A stretch of 64,000 nt of DNA from Chryseobacterium sp. ZHDP1 (GTDB lineage: Bacteria > Bacteroidota > Bacteroidia > Flavobacteriales > Weeksellaceae): NCBI RefSeq assembly GCF_018603435.1, contig NZ_CP075682.1, forward strand, positions 3,410,001-3,474,000. Reading direction: 5' to 3'. Within the stretch, counting starts at the first letter, position 1. Each line of letters opens with the position of its first letter. The notes under the pieces are model-generated. The model was not told the origin of the DNA. It ran no database searches and saw only the letters and a list, made by a program, of their open reading frames with translations. This document shows, piece after piece, positions 23,358 to 31,803 of the stretch. The position numbers were made by a program, and so were the translations under genes.

Positions 23358-24374
23358 TTAATGGTTTAGGATTTCTTCAATTTTCAATTTTGTTTTATCT
23401 GAACTCAATTGTTTAATCACTTTTTCAAGTTCGGGATAATCTTTCATATTTTCCCAGTTTTGTGCAAAAACTGTAATATTTTCGATTCCCTTTTCGATGC
23501 TTGAAATGAAGTGCTGTTTTCTCTGGATCAGTCCTCGGAAACCGTAAGCTCCCAAAACCTGCAGGAATCTCATTAGTTGAATTGGTTTTACCGAAATTTT
23601 TAGTTGATTTTTAATTTCCTGATCTTCAAATTGATGAATGTAATAATCAAGCATCTCACTTTTAAAGCTTTCATTGAAATTTGCTTTTGCCTGAAACAGA
23701 AAAGAAATCACGTCATACATCAACGGACCTTTCATAGCTGATTGATAATCGATAAATGATACTTCTTTCTGATCATTTACCATCATATTTCTCGCCTGAA
23801 AATCGCGGATCATTAAACCTTTCGGCTCCAGATTTTCGATGAGAAAAACGATGTTCTTAAATTCTTTCAGTAGAGTAGATTTATGGTATTCTAATTCCAG
23901 AACATCTGCCACGAAATTTTTAAAATAATACAGATCGTGCATTACGGGAAGCTCATCATAGCTTTCATATTCGAAAGTTTTACTGTAATCTACCTTATTC
24001 TGTGTTGAAATCTGTAATTGATATAACTTTTCCAAAGTCTGCTTTACCAGAGATTTTACATTTTCTGATAATCCTTCTTTGGAGATAATTTCTGAAAGTG
24101 TATTTTCTCCTAAAAATTCCTGAATATACATTTTCCGGTCTTCCGAAACTGCAAAAATTGCGGGAGTATTGAGTTTTAAATCTGAAAATAAATAAGAGTA
24201 ATACAAAAAACTCTCATTTTCTGCGATGTTTTCGTTGTAGGTAATGATATACTTTTTATCTGCTTTTGCGATAAAATTTACTCTTGCGGAGCCGCTTTGA
24301 GCTAAAGTAATAAACTCAGAAGGCTTTTTTCCTGTATAATTTTCAAAAAATCTTTGGGCGTATTCGGAAATCAT
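23358..24374 (-). CDS. amgK: AmgK-like amino-sugar anomeric kinase (APH family)
   Basis: A 338-residue aminoglycoside-phosphotransferase-fold kinase, started at MISEYAQRFF; the three extra upstream codons begin with GTG. Motifs: LAQSGSARVNFIA (nucleotide loop), YIQEFLGENTL (hinge), the catalytic loop LMIRDFQARNMMV (Asp and Asn present, the usual His replaced by Ile) and the metal-binding SFIDYQSAMKGPLMYDVISF (DxxxxxxGP..YD). This arrangement matches AmgK, which phosphorylates the anomeric carbon of MurNAc and GlcNAc, better than antibiotic kinases. It is first in a minus-strand cluster with RapZ-C and MurU-like genes, divergent from xrtF. The symbol is tentative and rests on motif plus context. 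Confidence 0.72.
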   Translation of the reverse strand: MISEYAQRFFENYTGKKPSEFITLAQSGSARVNFIAKADKKYIITYNENIAENESFLYYSYLFSDLKLNTPAIFAVSEDRKMYIQEFLGENTLSEIISKEGLSENVKSLVKQTLEKLYQLQISTQNKVDYSKTFEYESYDELPVMHDLYYFKNFVADVLELEYHKSTLLKEFKNIVFLIENLEPKGLMIRDFQARNMMVNDQKEVSFIDYQSAMKGPLMYDVISFLFQAKANFNESFKSEMLDYYIHQFEDQEIKNQLKISVKPIQLMRFLQVLGAYGFRGLIQRKQHFISSIEKGIENITVFAQNWENMKDYPELEKVIKQLSSDKTKLKIEEILNH

Positions 24375-24382
24375 AGATGTCA

Positions 24383-24390
24383 CAAATATA
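24383..24390 (-). promoter_or_regulatory. -7 element of the AmgK-like gene
   Basis: TATATTTG on the minus strand ends 8 bases before the ATG at 24374, so the transcript would be leaderless or nearly so. No clear -33 partner is visible. Confidence 0.4.
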
Positions 24391-24410
24391 ATAATTTACA
24401 GGCGAATTTC

Positions 24411-24418
24411 TATATTTG
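24411..24418 (+). promoter_or_regulatory. -7 element of xrtF
   Basis: TATATTTG ends 4 bases before the xrtF ATG at 24423, predicting an essentially leaderless mRNA. It lies 20 bases from the opposing -7 box of the AmgK-like gene. Confidence 0.4.
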
Positions 24419-24422
24419 CATT

Positions 24423-24953
24423 ATGCTAAAGGATTTTAAACCTGTTTTGAGCATTCTGCTGCGTTTCATCATCATTTATATGGTGCTGCTTCTAGCCTAT
24501 CAGTTTTTTCTGAACAGTTTTCAGAAAGAAGGTCTCGATCCGTTTTCCAGAATGATTGCGGAGCAGGTGAGACATATCCAGAACTTTATGGGTTTCCCGA
24601 CGCAGTTGTATAATGATATCAAAGGTGAGCAGGTTTATTTTTATGTCCGGAACGAATATCCTACAAGAATGGTGGAAGGCTGCAATGCCGTTTCTGTGAT
24701 GATTCTTTTTGTAGCATTTGTTTTTGCCTTCTACAAAGGAAAAAAAACTTTCATCTTTGTTATTCTGGGGCTTATTTTGCTTTATATTATTAATGTTTTA
24801 AGAATTGTGGGGCTTAATATTGTTGTTTTAGATTACAAAGCATACAGTAAAACAACTCATGATTATATTTTTCCTGCGGTTATTTACGGAACGGTAGTCT
24901 TACTCTGGCTGGTCTGGATTAAATTTTTTGCTTTAAAAAATGAAAAATCTTAA
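24423..24953 (+). CDS. xrtF: Exosortase family protein XrtF
   Basis: A 176-residue multi-spanning inner-membrane cysteine transpeptidase-like protein of the exosortase/archaeosortase family. The catalytic triad positions are visible: Cys87 in MVEGCNAVSV, Arg127 in INVLRIVGLN and His146 in THDYIFP. It has about five membrane segments. The length is short, as expected for the XrtF subfamily of Flavobacteriia. The start at MLKDFKPVLS is preferred because the upstream extension would overlap the divergent gene. Its own partner gene overlaps its 3' end by 14 bases. It presumably cleaves and sorts proteins with a C-terminal tripartite tail, but no such substrate is encoded nearby. Confidence 0.88.
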   Translation: MLKDFKPVLSILLRFIIIYMVLLLAYQFFLNSFQKEGLDPFSRMIAEQVRHIQNFMGFPTQLYNDIKGEQVYFYVRNEYPTRMVEGCNAVSVMILFVAFVFAFYKGKKTFIFVILGLILLYIINVLRIVGLNIVVLDYKAYSKTTHDYIFPAVIYGTVVLLWLVWIKFFALKNEKS

Positions 24954-25356
24954 TTGGATTTTAGTCATAATAGGGGTTTTTGGTCTTATAAGTGTAAGAA
25001 TACTTGAAGACAAAATTTTCTATGATCCTTTTCTCAATTATTTTCATGAAGCAAATAAGAATCTTCCTTTTCCGGATTTTGAGTGGGTAAAATTAATTCC
25101 CGGCTATATTTTCCGGTTTATTCTGAATCTGTTATTTTCATGCATTGTAATTCACTTTTGGTTCAGAAACAAGCAGTGGACAATTCAGGGAGCTGTTTTA
25201 ATTACGATTATTTTTGCGATTACATTTCCGATTTATTTGTACTGTATTTATGACAGATTTGAAATCGGATATCTTTTTTCTTTTTACATGAGAAGATTTG
25301 TAATCCAGCCACTGACTTTACTTCTTATTATCCCGATGTTTTATTATAGAAAATAA
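24940..25356 (+). CDS. Exosortase F system-associated membrane protein
   Basis: A 138-residue membrane protein with four hydrophobic segments. It begins MKNLNWILVIIGVFGLISVR and contains KIFYDPFLNYF, then FSFYMRRFVIQPLTLLLIIP near the end. This matches the small partner protein always found beside XrtF in Flavobacteriia. The start overlaps the xrtF stop by 14 bases, implying translational coupling. The role is unknown, possibly a subunit or chaperone of the exosortase. Confidence 0.85.
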   Translation: MKNLNWILVIIGVFGLISVRILEDKIFYDPFLNYFHEANKNLPFPDFEWVKLIPGYIFRFILNLLFSCIVIHFWFRNKQWTIQGAVLITIIFAITFPIYLYCIYDRFEIGYLFSFYMRRFVIQPLTLLLIIPMFYYRK

Positions 25357-25386
25357 ATGGTACAAAAAGATATATAGAATCATATT

Positions 25387-26391
25387 CTAATGATCTTCTA
25401 TGGTATGCTTATCCACAGAAGTTACATTTTCGGGTGTCCAGATTACTCTTTTTACAAACTCTTTTTCGCGTACCAGACAATCGGATATCTGACAGACAGG
25501 GCAGGAAATTGGTCTGCAATCGTCCATATGAAAATTAAATTCTACACTTCTTTTTGTATTTTTTGCTAAAAGAATAATCATTTTTTCCATTTCGTTATGC
25601 GCGTCACGAAGGCTGTAATACCAAGGTAAAGTAATATGCGCGTCAATATGAAGATTCGCCCCGAACTGCTGTATTTTCATATTATGAACATCAATCCATT
25701 CCGTTCTCCGGTTTTCTTCCAAAATCTGGATGATCTGTTCCAGAAGATCGGGGTCCTGTTCATCCATAATTCCGCTCAGCGATTTCCGGACAATTTTATA
25801 GCCCACAACAATTATATATCCTCCAAAGCCCAGTGCAACTACAGAATCCAGCCAATAAATTTTCGTGAAATAGACAATAACTAAACTTGCAACTACGCCA
25901 AGTGTGGTTAATGTATCAGATTGAAGGTGTTTTCCGGAAGAGATCAGAACAACAGAGTTTTCTGCTTTTCCTTTTTTAATGGAAATATAACCCAACAGGT
26001 AATTAATAATAGCGGTTGCAGCAATGATCCAGATCCCCAGATCTATTTTATTTAAAACTTTCCCGACAATTAAGCTGTGAACCCCTTCGTAGATAATCAT
26101 GATTCCGGCAATGGCAATTAAAGCACCCTCTATTCCGGAAGTTACAAATTCCACTTTACCATGTCCATAAGGATGGTCTTCGTCTTTAGGTTTTGCTGCC
26201 AAATAGAGCGAATAAAGCCCCATAAATGCACTGATAACATTTACGATACTTTCCATGGCATCAGAAAAGACAGAGTCGGAATTCGTCAGTTTCCAGGCGA
26301 TAATCTTTCCGATGAATAGAATGATCCCAAAGGCGGCAATCAGTTTCTGAAAGGCTAATTTATCTTTACTTTTATTTTTATGAAGGTTCAT
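25387..26391 (-). CDS. Cation diffusion facilitator (CDF) family metal transporter
   Basis: A 334-residue inner-membrane proton/divalent-metal antiporter. The N-terminal part has six membrane segments and the conserved loop DHPYGHGKVEFVTSGIEG; metal-site Asp/His patterns occur in SDAMESIVN and SSGKHLQSDTLTT. The cytosolic C-terminal domain (residues ~205-300) contains DVHNMKIQQFGANLHIDAHI. An added Cys-rich tail, CRPISCPVCQISDCL, is a likely extra metal-binding motif found in flavobacterial members. Zn, Fe or Mn export is probable; which one cannot be told from sequence. It is downstream of asd but separated by a terminator. Confidence 0.9.
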   Translation of the reverse strand: MNLHKNKSKDKLAFQKLIAAFGIILFIGKIIAWKLTNSDSVFSDAMESIVNVISAFMGLYSLYLAAKPKDEDHPYGHGKVEFVTSGIEGALIAIAGIMIIYEGVHSLIVGKVLNKIDLGIWIIAATAIINYLLGYISIKKGKAENSVVLISSGKHLQSDTLTTLGVVASLVIVYFTKIYWLDSVVALGFGGYIIVVGYKIVRKSLSGIMDEQDPDLLEQIIQILEENRRTEWIDVHNMKIQQFGANLHIDAHITLPWYYSLRDAHNEMEKMIILLAKNTKRSVEFNFHMDDCRPISCPVCQISDCLVREKEFVKRVIWTPENVTSVDKHTIEDH

Positions 26392-26400
26392 AGGTTTGAT

Positions 26401-26429
26401 AAAAAAAAGAATCTCATTTCTGAGACTCT
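26401..26429 (-). terminator. Terminator of asd
   Basis: On the minus strand AGAGTCTCA pairs with TGAGATTCT around GAAA (one G-U pair), followed by seven or more U residues. Confidence 0.85.
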
Positions 26430-26445
26430 TTCTGGTTTTGTTAGT

Positions 26446-27438
26446 TTATACTAAGTTGTTTTCTACAAGGTATTCTGCAATCTGTACCGCATTCGTTGCG
26501 GCTCCTTTCCGCAGATTGTCTGCCACAATCCAGAGATTAAGGGTTTTGGGCTGCGAAAGATCTCTTCTTATCCTTCCGACGAAAACTTCGTCTTTTCCTT
26601 CGGAATACAGCGGCATAGGATATTCGTTGTTTTTTACGTTATCTACAACAACAACTCCGGGAGTTTCAGATAAGATTTTTCTTACTTCGTCAAGATCAAA
26701 TTCATTTTCAAACTCGATGTTTACACTTTCAGAATGTCCTCCCTGAACCGGAACTCTTACTGCGGTGGCTGTTAAATTAAAGGTATCGTCCCCTAAGATT
26801 TTCTTAGGTTCTTTCATTAATTTAATCTCCTCTTTCGTATAATCGTCATCTGCAAAAACATCACAGTGCGGCAATGCATTTTTAAAAATCTGGTACGGAT
26901 ATACTTTTACGATAGAATCGTCTCCGCTGATTTCTCCGTTTAGCTGATCTACAGCAGCTTTACCGGTTCCTGTTACGGATTGGTAAGTGGAAACAATGAC
27001 TCTTTTTAAATCGTATTTTTTGTTCAAAGGTCCTAAAACCATTACTAACTGAATAGTAGAACAGTTCGGATTTGCAATAATTTTGTCTTCTTTCGTCAAT
27101 ACATCTGCATTGATTTCCGGAACCACCAGTTTTTTATCAGGATCCATTCTCCATGCTGAAGAATTGTCGATTACTGTTGTTCCTGCTTCTGCAAAAAGAG
27201 GAGCGAATTCAAGAGAAGTTCCGCCTCCGGCAGAAAAAATAGCAATATCCGGTTTGGCAGCTATAGCGTCTTTCATGCTTACAATCGTAAATTCTTCCTG
27301 TTTATACTTCACCTTATTACCTACAGATTTTTCGGATGCTACCGGAATTAGTTCGGTGATAGGGAAGTTTCTCTCTTCGAGAACTTTAAGCATAACTTGT
27401 CCAACCATTCCTGTTGAACCTACTACAGCTACTTTCAT
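26446..27438 (-). CDS. asd: Aspartate-semialdehyde dehydrogenase
   Basis: A 330-residue NADPH enzyme converting aspartyl phosphate to aspartate semialdehyde, the branch point to lysine/diaminopimelate, threonine and methionine. It has the N-terminal nucleotide loop VVGSTGMVGQ, FSAGGGTSLEFAP, catalytic Cys126 in ANPNCSTIQLV, the STYQSVTGTGKAAVDQL block, and RVPVQGGHSESVNIEF with the catalytic His. Length and motif order are standard. It starts 32 bases after the stop codon of the membrane-protein gene at 27471, which is upstream on the same strand, so the two may be co-transcribed. Confidence 0.96.
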   Translation of the reverse strand: MKVAVVGSTGMVGQVMLKVLEERNFPITELIPVASEKSVGNKVKYKQEEFTIVSMKDAIAAKPDIAIFSAGGGTSLEFAPLFAEAGTTVIDNSSAWRMDPDKKLVVPEINADVLTKEDKIIANPNCSTIQLVMVLGPLNKKYDLKRVIVSTYQSVTGTGKAAVDQLNGEISGDDSIVKVYPYQIFKNALPHCDVFADDDYTKEEIKLMKEPKKILGDDTFNLTATAVRVPVQGGHSESVNIEFENEFDLDEVRKILSETPGVVVVDNVKNNEYPMPLYSEGKDEVFVGRIRRDLSQPKTLNLWIVADNLRKGAATNAVQIAEYLVENNLV

Positions 27439-27470
27439 TGATTTAATTAAAAATTATTTTGTTAATATAT

Positions 27471-27902
27471 TTATGCCCCGAAGACTCTCGCCCACGGGAA
27501 CGCGAATGCAAATAAACCTACGGCAATTAATCCCATAATTACGACTCCTAAAGAAATCGTAGGGTTTGTTTTTACTTTTTTGTTAACGATCGTCATTAAA
27601 ACAGCGGCGATCAGCATAGAAAACGGATGTTCTACATATTGAAATCTTAATGCTGAGTTTTTCATCACTTCACCCATATTTAGACCATTTGAGAAATTAA
27701 TGATCAGCATCACAATCCCCAATAGAAACTGAACGTGGAAAAAGATCATTGTGAAAAGAGTAGTCTTTTTAAGGAAATTATTTACTTTTCCACTGAATCC
27801 GAACATGGTTGCTAAAAGTGCAATAACAAACAGCGTCACCAAAAGAATTTCCAGATATCCGAATCCTTTGTGAGCATTAAGTAAAATGTTGTAAAAGTCC
27901 AT
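27471..27902 (-). CDS. Four-helix membrane protein with conserved histidines, possibly haem-binding
   Basis: A 143-residue protein with four membrane helices. Histidines lie at helix ends or within helices: His11 (NAHKGFGYLEI), His56 (FFHVQFLLGIVM) and His92 (VEHPFSMLIAAV). This pattern resembles small cytochrome b/CtaA-like haem proteins, and relatives in flavobacteria are variously labelled cytochrome B. The haem assignment is inference. A minus-strand -7 element TATATTTG (27935-27928) precedes the ATG by 25 bases. It is located 32 bases upstream of asd, with which it may share a transcript. Confidence 0.55.
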   Translation of the reverse strand: MDFYNILLNAHKGFGYLEILLVTLFVIALLATMFGFSGKVNNFLKKTTLFTMIFFHVQFLLGIVMLIINFSNGLNMGEVMKNSALRFQYVEHPFSMLIAAVLMTIVNKKVKTNPTISLGVVIMGLIAVGLFAFAFPWARVFGA

Positions 27903-27937
27903 ATTTATTTTTTCTGTTTTTCAGACACAAATATAGC

Positions 27938-27963
27938 AAAAATCCCGGCGAAAAGCCGGGATT
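27938..27963 (-). terminator. Terminator of the second TonB receptor gene
   Basis: The 9-bp GC-rich stem AATCCCGGC (27941-27949) / GCCGGGATT (27955-27963) is followed on the minus strand by a U run. It sits 30 bases past the receptor stop codon and just upstream of the next gene's promoter. Confidence 0.85.
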
Positions 27964-27993
27964 GATATTTATAAAATCTAATTTATGTATTTA

Positions 27994-30723
27994 TTAGAAG
28001 TTGAATGAAAGTGTTGCAGACCATGTTCTTCCGTATCCGAAATAAACTTGGTTTTGTTGGCTTACTCCATTCCATGTTCCTGCTGCTTGGTACGCCTGAT
28101 AGTTAGACGTTAATGTTGCAATCTGAGCAGTGGTTAATGGGGTTGATTGAAGAGGTCTGTTTACCGCAATGTACTGATCTAAAGTTAATCCGGTTTTGAT
28201 GTTTGTATTAGATTCTGCAATGTAAGTCTTATCCAGCAAGTTATAAACATTACCTCTAATCGTAAAGAATTGTTTAGGATTGTTTAATTTAATTTTAAAA
28301 GATATTCCTAAATCAACTAAACCATAAGAAGGTAATTCTAAAGCACCTTGGTTTCCTGCATCCGGATTGGAGAAGTTAAGAAGGTTTAAGTTAGCATATA
28401 AATTTTTAATCCCTCTATATGTTCCGTCGAATGAGAACCAGTCTGTTGGCTTGAATGTAAATCCAACTGCTGCTGAAGTTTGTGCTGCTCCACCAACTTT
28501 AACTTTATCTATATAAAGTGTCTGAGTATCTGCACTGATTAGTTCATTTGTTTCACTAAATACATTTCCTTGTGCATTACCTTTATAATACCAGTCACCT
28601 ACAGAAAGCATACCGAACAGGCTTAACATTTTGTGAACGTTAGCATTTGCTTCAATTTCAAATCCTTGGTGGATTTCTGTGATTCCCTGAAGGTTTGAAT
28701 AAGCAGTCGTTGTTGAAATTGTTGAACTTGGATTAGCCGGATCAGGATAAGTATAAGATAGATTACCTCTTCTTAAGAATCTGTCTCTCCACTCAGTTCT
28801 GTAAAGGTTCAAATTAGCTGTGAAGATACCAGAACGGAATCCATATCCTGCCTCAACACCGAAGATTTTTTCATTCGTTAAGTTCGGATTTAAGTAGTTT
28901 TTATTATTTGGGTAAACAGCATTAAGGAAAGGCTGCTTAGAATAATATCCGATATTTACAAAAACGTTGTGCTGATCATTAATGTTATAATTAGCACCTG
29001 CCTTTACATTATATCCTACAATATCTTTAAAGCCTGTTTTTTCATACAATAATGGATTTGTAGCGGTTGGCTGAGCAATAGCAGTAGATGTTGCTGAGTT
29101 TCTGAAACCTGCTTGCTGACCATTTAAAAGGGTAACTCCATCGATGATAAAGTGATCGATTCTCTGGAATGACTGGTTAGATAATGCTCCTGAAACAAAT
29201 GCAGATAATTTATCACTAGAATATTCTAACTGACCGAATCCTCCATACCATAGAACTTCACCATCATTATTATATCCTACCATATCATCCATACTATTTC
29301 TCTTTCCTCCGAACGGATTGAAAGTAGGCTCAGCCTTAAAAGCATTAGAAACTACTCTAGGAGTTACAGTATATAAGTTTCCTGGCGAAGTATAAAAGTT
29401 TTTGTTAGTATTATCTTTGTATCCTGCAGCACCATAAAGATCAGAAATTACCTGATAATGATATCCGTAATAATATCTGTCGTCTGTACCGATTGTGAAG
29501 TTTAAGTTATCATTAATTTTATGATTGAAACTAATAATCGCTCCAAACCAGTTATGGGAGTTAATTGATGATCTTCTTACTAAAGTAGCACCCGCAGCTG
29601 AAGTATTCATATTAACATTTGCATTTGTAGCGAAAATTCTGTCATATGCAATTTGTCCGTTTGCATCAACGAAAGAATTTACTCCTCCTGTTGCAGTACC
29701 TACACCTGTTGGAATTCTACCTAAATCACCTGTTCCGCCACCTCTACCGAAAGAAGCGTAGAATACTGAATTTAATTTAGATTTTGAACTGATATTCCAA
29801 TCCCAGTTTAAAGACATTACTGGTTTATGATAGTAGTTTACTCTGTTTGATAAAACGTCACCATTTCTCCAGCCCCAATCTGCATTATATCTTCTGTTAG
29901 GAGTTCCGTCATTATCAGAATTATATTTGATGTAATTTTGAATAGTAGAATAGGTTGTTCTCTGATTGTGCCATTGAGGAGCTCCCGTAATTGTAAACTG
30001 GAAATCATGCTTTTTATTTGGCTGATATCCTAAGGCAAAATAATAGTTATATCCTTCAAATTCAGTTCCGTCTGCATACATTGATCCGGCAGTTCTGCTC
30101 ATTAAGAATGAAGAAGACCATCCTTTTGCAGATTTACCAGTATTGTAAGCAAATAATGTTTTTAGATAATCATTATTACCAAGACCTAGAGAAACAATTC
30201 CTCCCTGTTTTTTATCAGCAGCTCTTGTTAGAACGTTAATTGTACCTCCAACGGAAGCGATAGCTAATTTTGAAGAACCAAGACCTCTTTGTACCTGCAT
30301 TGCAGAAGTTACATCGGAAAGTCCAGCCCAGTTAGACCAATAAACAGCTCCGTTTTCCATATCATTCACAGGAACACCATTTACCATAACGGCAATATTT
30401 TCCTGTGCGAATCCTCTAATGTTAATTTTAGAATCTCCAAAACCTCCACCAGCTTTTGTTGCATATACAGATGGAGTTGTATTTAAGATTTCAGGGAATT
30501 CCTGATTTCCTAATCTTTCAACGATTTGTGCTTCTTTGATTGTTGAAACTGCTACAGGAGTTTTTCTATCTTTTGCGATATCAGCAACTCCAATTAACAC
30601 TACCTCGTCAATGTCTTTAGACCTTGTATCTTTTACAGTGTCTTTAACCTGTTGAGCATAATAAACGCTAGCTGTAGATAATGTAATTATCGCAGTTAGC
30701 ATTGATTTGTTGATTAATTTCAT
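27994..30723 (-). CDS. TonB-dependent outer-membrane receptor
   Basis: A 909-residue receptor. The signal peptide ends near YYAQ and is followed directly by a TonB-box-like DIDEVVLIGVA. The plug domain is well conserved: TPVAVSTIKEAQIVERLGNQ, INIRGFAQENIAVMVNGVPV, NDMENGAVYWSNW and SVGGTINVLT. The barrel has the usual aromatic strands and a terminal Phe (WSATLSFNF). Unlike the receptor at 15346 it has no carboxypeptidase-like N-domain and resembles siderophore or small-molecule receptors (FecA/CirA type). The substrate is unknown. It stands alone, with a terminator downstream and a 209-base upstream gap with no obvious Fur-like palindrome. Confidence 0.9.
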   Translation of the reverse strand: MKLINKSMLTAIITLSTASVYYAQQVKDTVKDTRSKDIDEVVLIGVADIAKDRKTPVAVSTIKEAQIVERLGNQEFPEILNTTPSVYATKAGGGFGDSKINIRGFAQENIAVMVNGVPVNDMENGAVYWSNWAGLSDVTSAMQVQRGLGSSKLAIASVGGTINVLTRAADKKQGGIVSLGLGNNDYLKTLFAYNTGKSAKGWSSSFLMSRTAGSMYADGTEFEGYNYYFALGYQPNKKHDFQFTITGAPQWHNQRTTYSTIQNYIKYNSDNDGTPNRRYNADWGWRNGDVLSNRVNYYHKPVMSLNWDWNISSKSKLNSVFYASFGRGGGTGDLGRIPTGVGTATGGVNSFVDANGQIAYDRIFATNANVNMNTSAAGATLVRRSSINSHNWFGAIISFNHKINDNLNFTIGTDDRYYYGYHYQVISDLYGAAGYKDNTNKNFYTSPGNLYTVTPRVVSNAFKAEPTFNPFGGKRNSMDDMVGYNNDGEVLWYGGFGQLEYSSDKLSAFVSGALSNQSFQRIDHFIIDGVTLLNGQQAGFRNSATSTAIAQPTATNPLLYEKTGFKDIVGYNVKAGANYNINDQHNVFVNIGYYSKQPFLNAVYPNNKNYLNPNLTNEKIFGVEAGYGFRSGIFTANLNLYRTEWRDRFLRRGNLSYTYPDPANPSSTISTTTAYSNLQGITEIHQGFEIEANANVHKMLSLFGMLSVGDWYYKGNAQGNVFSETNELISADTQTLYIDKVKVGGAAQTSAAVGFTFKPTDWFSFDGTYRGIKNLYANLNLLNFSNPDAGNQGALELPSYGLVDLGISFKIKLNNPKQFFTIRGNVYNLLDKTYIAESNTNIKTGLTLDQYIAVNRPLQSTPLTTAQIATLTSNYQAYQAAGTWNGVSQQNQVYFGYGRTWSATLSFNF

Positions 30724-30932
30724 AATCGTTAGTAATAGTTAGATTTAATTTTCTGCAAAATTGAGGAAATTTATTTTAACTAATATTAACTGTATGTTAA
30801 TTTTTAAAGGTTCTTAATAAGGTTTAAAATGTTGGTTTACAATGTATTGAATAATAATTGATATTTCGCATGAAAAAAATCACATTATTGATTTTTTAAC
30901 AAAAGGGGATCATTTTTAACAAAAATTCAATG

Positions 30933-31793
30933 CTATTTCACGGCTTTGAGGCTTAAATCTATATTTTCTGCTGAGTGAGTAAGTGCTCCTGCAGAGATGT
31001 AGGTAACGCCTGTAGAAGCAATTTCTTTAAGCTGATCGCGGGTAATTCCTCCCGAAGCTTCACTTTCGCAGGAACCATTAATTAAGCTTACTGCTTTTTT
31101 CATAGTTTTTACGTCCATATTATCCAGCATGATTCGGTCTACCTTCGCATCAATAGCTTCCTGAACTTCATCCAGATTTCTGGTTTCAACTTCTATTTTA
31201 AGCTTTTTCTTATTCTTTTTGATGTAGTCTTTTGCCATTTTTACGGCATTGGTAATGCTTCCGTTATAATCGATGTGGTTGTCTTTCAGCATGATCATGT
31301 CATAAAGTCCGTATCGGTGATTGGTTCCGCCGCCAATGGCAACTGCCCATTTTTCGCATACCCTGAAGTTTGGAGTTGTTTTTCTGGTGTCCAGAAGTTT
31401 TGTTTTTGTACCGATGAGCCTGGAATCCCAGTCATGCGTTAATGTTGCAATTCCGCTCATTCGCTGCATACAGTTTAAGACCAGTCTTTCCGTTGAAAGA
31501 ATAGATCTTGCACTTCCGGTTACAATAAAAGCAATATCTCCTACCTTTACAGCATCACCATCTTTTACGAAAATTTCAACGTTTAAATTTTTATCAAAAG
31601 TTTTAAAAATAATTTCAGCCAGTTCCACTCCGGCAAGAATGCAATCCTGCTTTACCAGTAGTTTTGCACTTTGTTCCAAATCTTTGGGAATAGTGGAAAG
31701 CGTAGAATGATCGCCATCCTGAATATCTTCTTCAAGAGCGTTTTTAATAAACTGTTTTAAAACTTTATCGGTTACGTATGCCGGTCTTTTCAT
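30933..31793 (-). CDS. nadC: Nicotinate-nucleotide diphosphorylase (carboxylating), quinolinate phosphoribosyltransferase
   Basis: A 286-residue enzyme forming nicotinate mononucleotide from quinolinate and PRPP in de novo NAD synthesis. Family motifs: EDIQDGDHST near the N-terminus, NCMQRMSGIATLT, LLDTRKTTPNFR, KWAVAIGGGTNHRYGLYDMI, MLKDNHI, KIEVETRNLDE, IMLDNMD and EASGGIT. It starts 10 bases after the stop of the membrane-protein gene, which follows nadB, so the three form an operon. nadA, the quinolinate synthase partner, is not in the window. Confidence 0.96.
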   Translation of the reverse strand: MKRPAYVTDKVLKQFIKNALEEDIQDGDHSTLSTIPKDLEQSAKLLVKQDCILAGVELAEIIFKTFDKNLNVEIFVKDGDAVKVGDIAFIVTGSARSILSTERLVLNCMQRMSGIATLTHDWDSRLIGTKTKLLDTRKTTPNFRVCEKWAVAIGGGTNHRYGLYDMIMLKDNHIDYNGSITNAVKMAKDYIKKNKKKLKIEVETRNLDEVQEAIDAKVDRIMLDNMDVKTMKKAVSLINGSCESEASGGITRDQLKEIASTGVTYISAGALTHSAENIDLSLKAVK

Positions 31794-31803
31794 ATTTTTA
31801 ATT

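Noticed and set aside
23358..24374. Aminoglycoside resistance kinase
   Set aside because: Fold is shared, but motifs and the MurU-like and RapZ-C neighbours fit an amino-sugar kinase; no resistance context.
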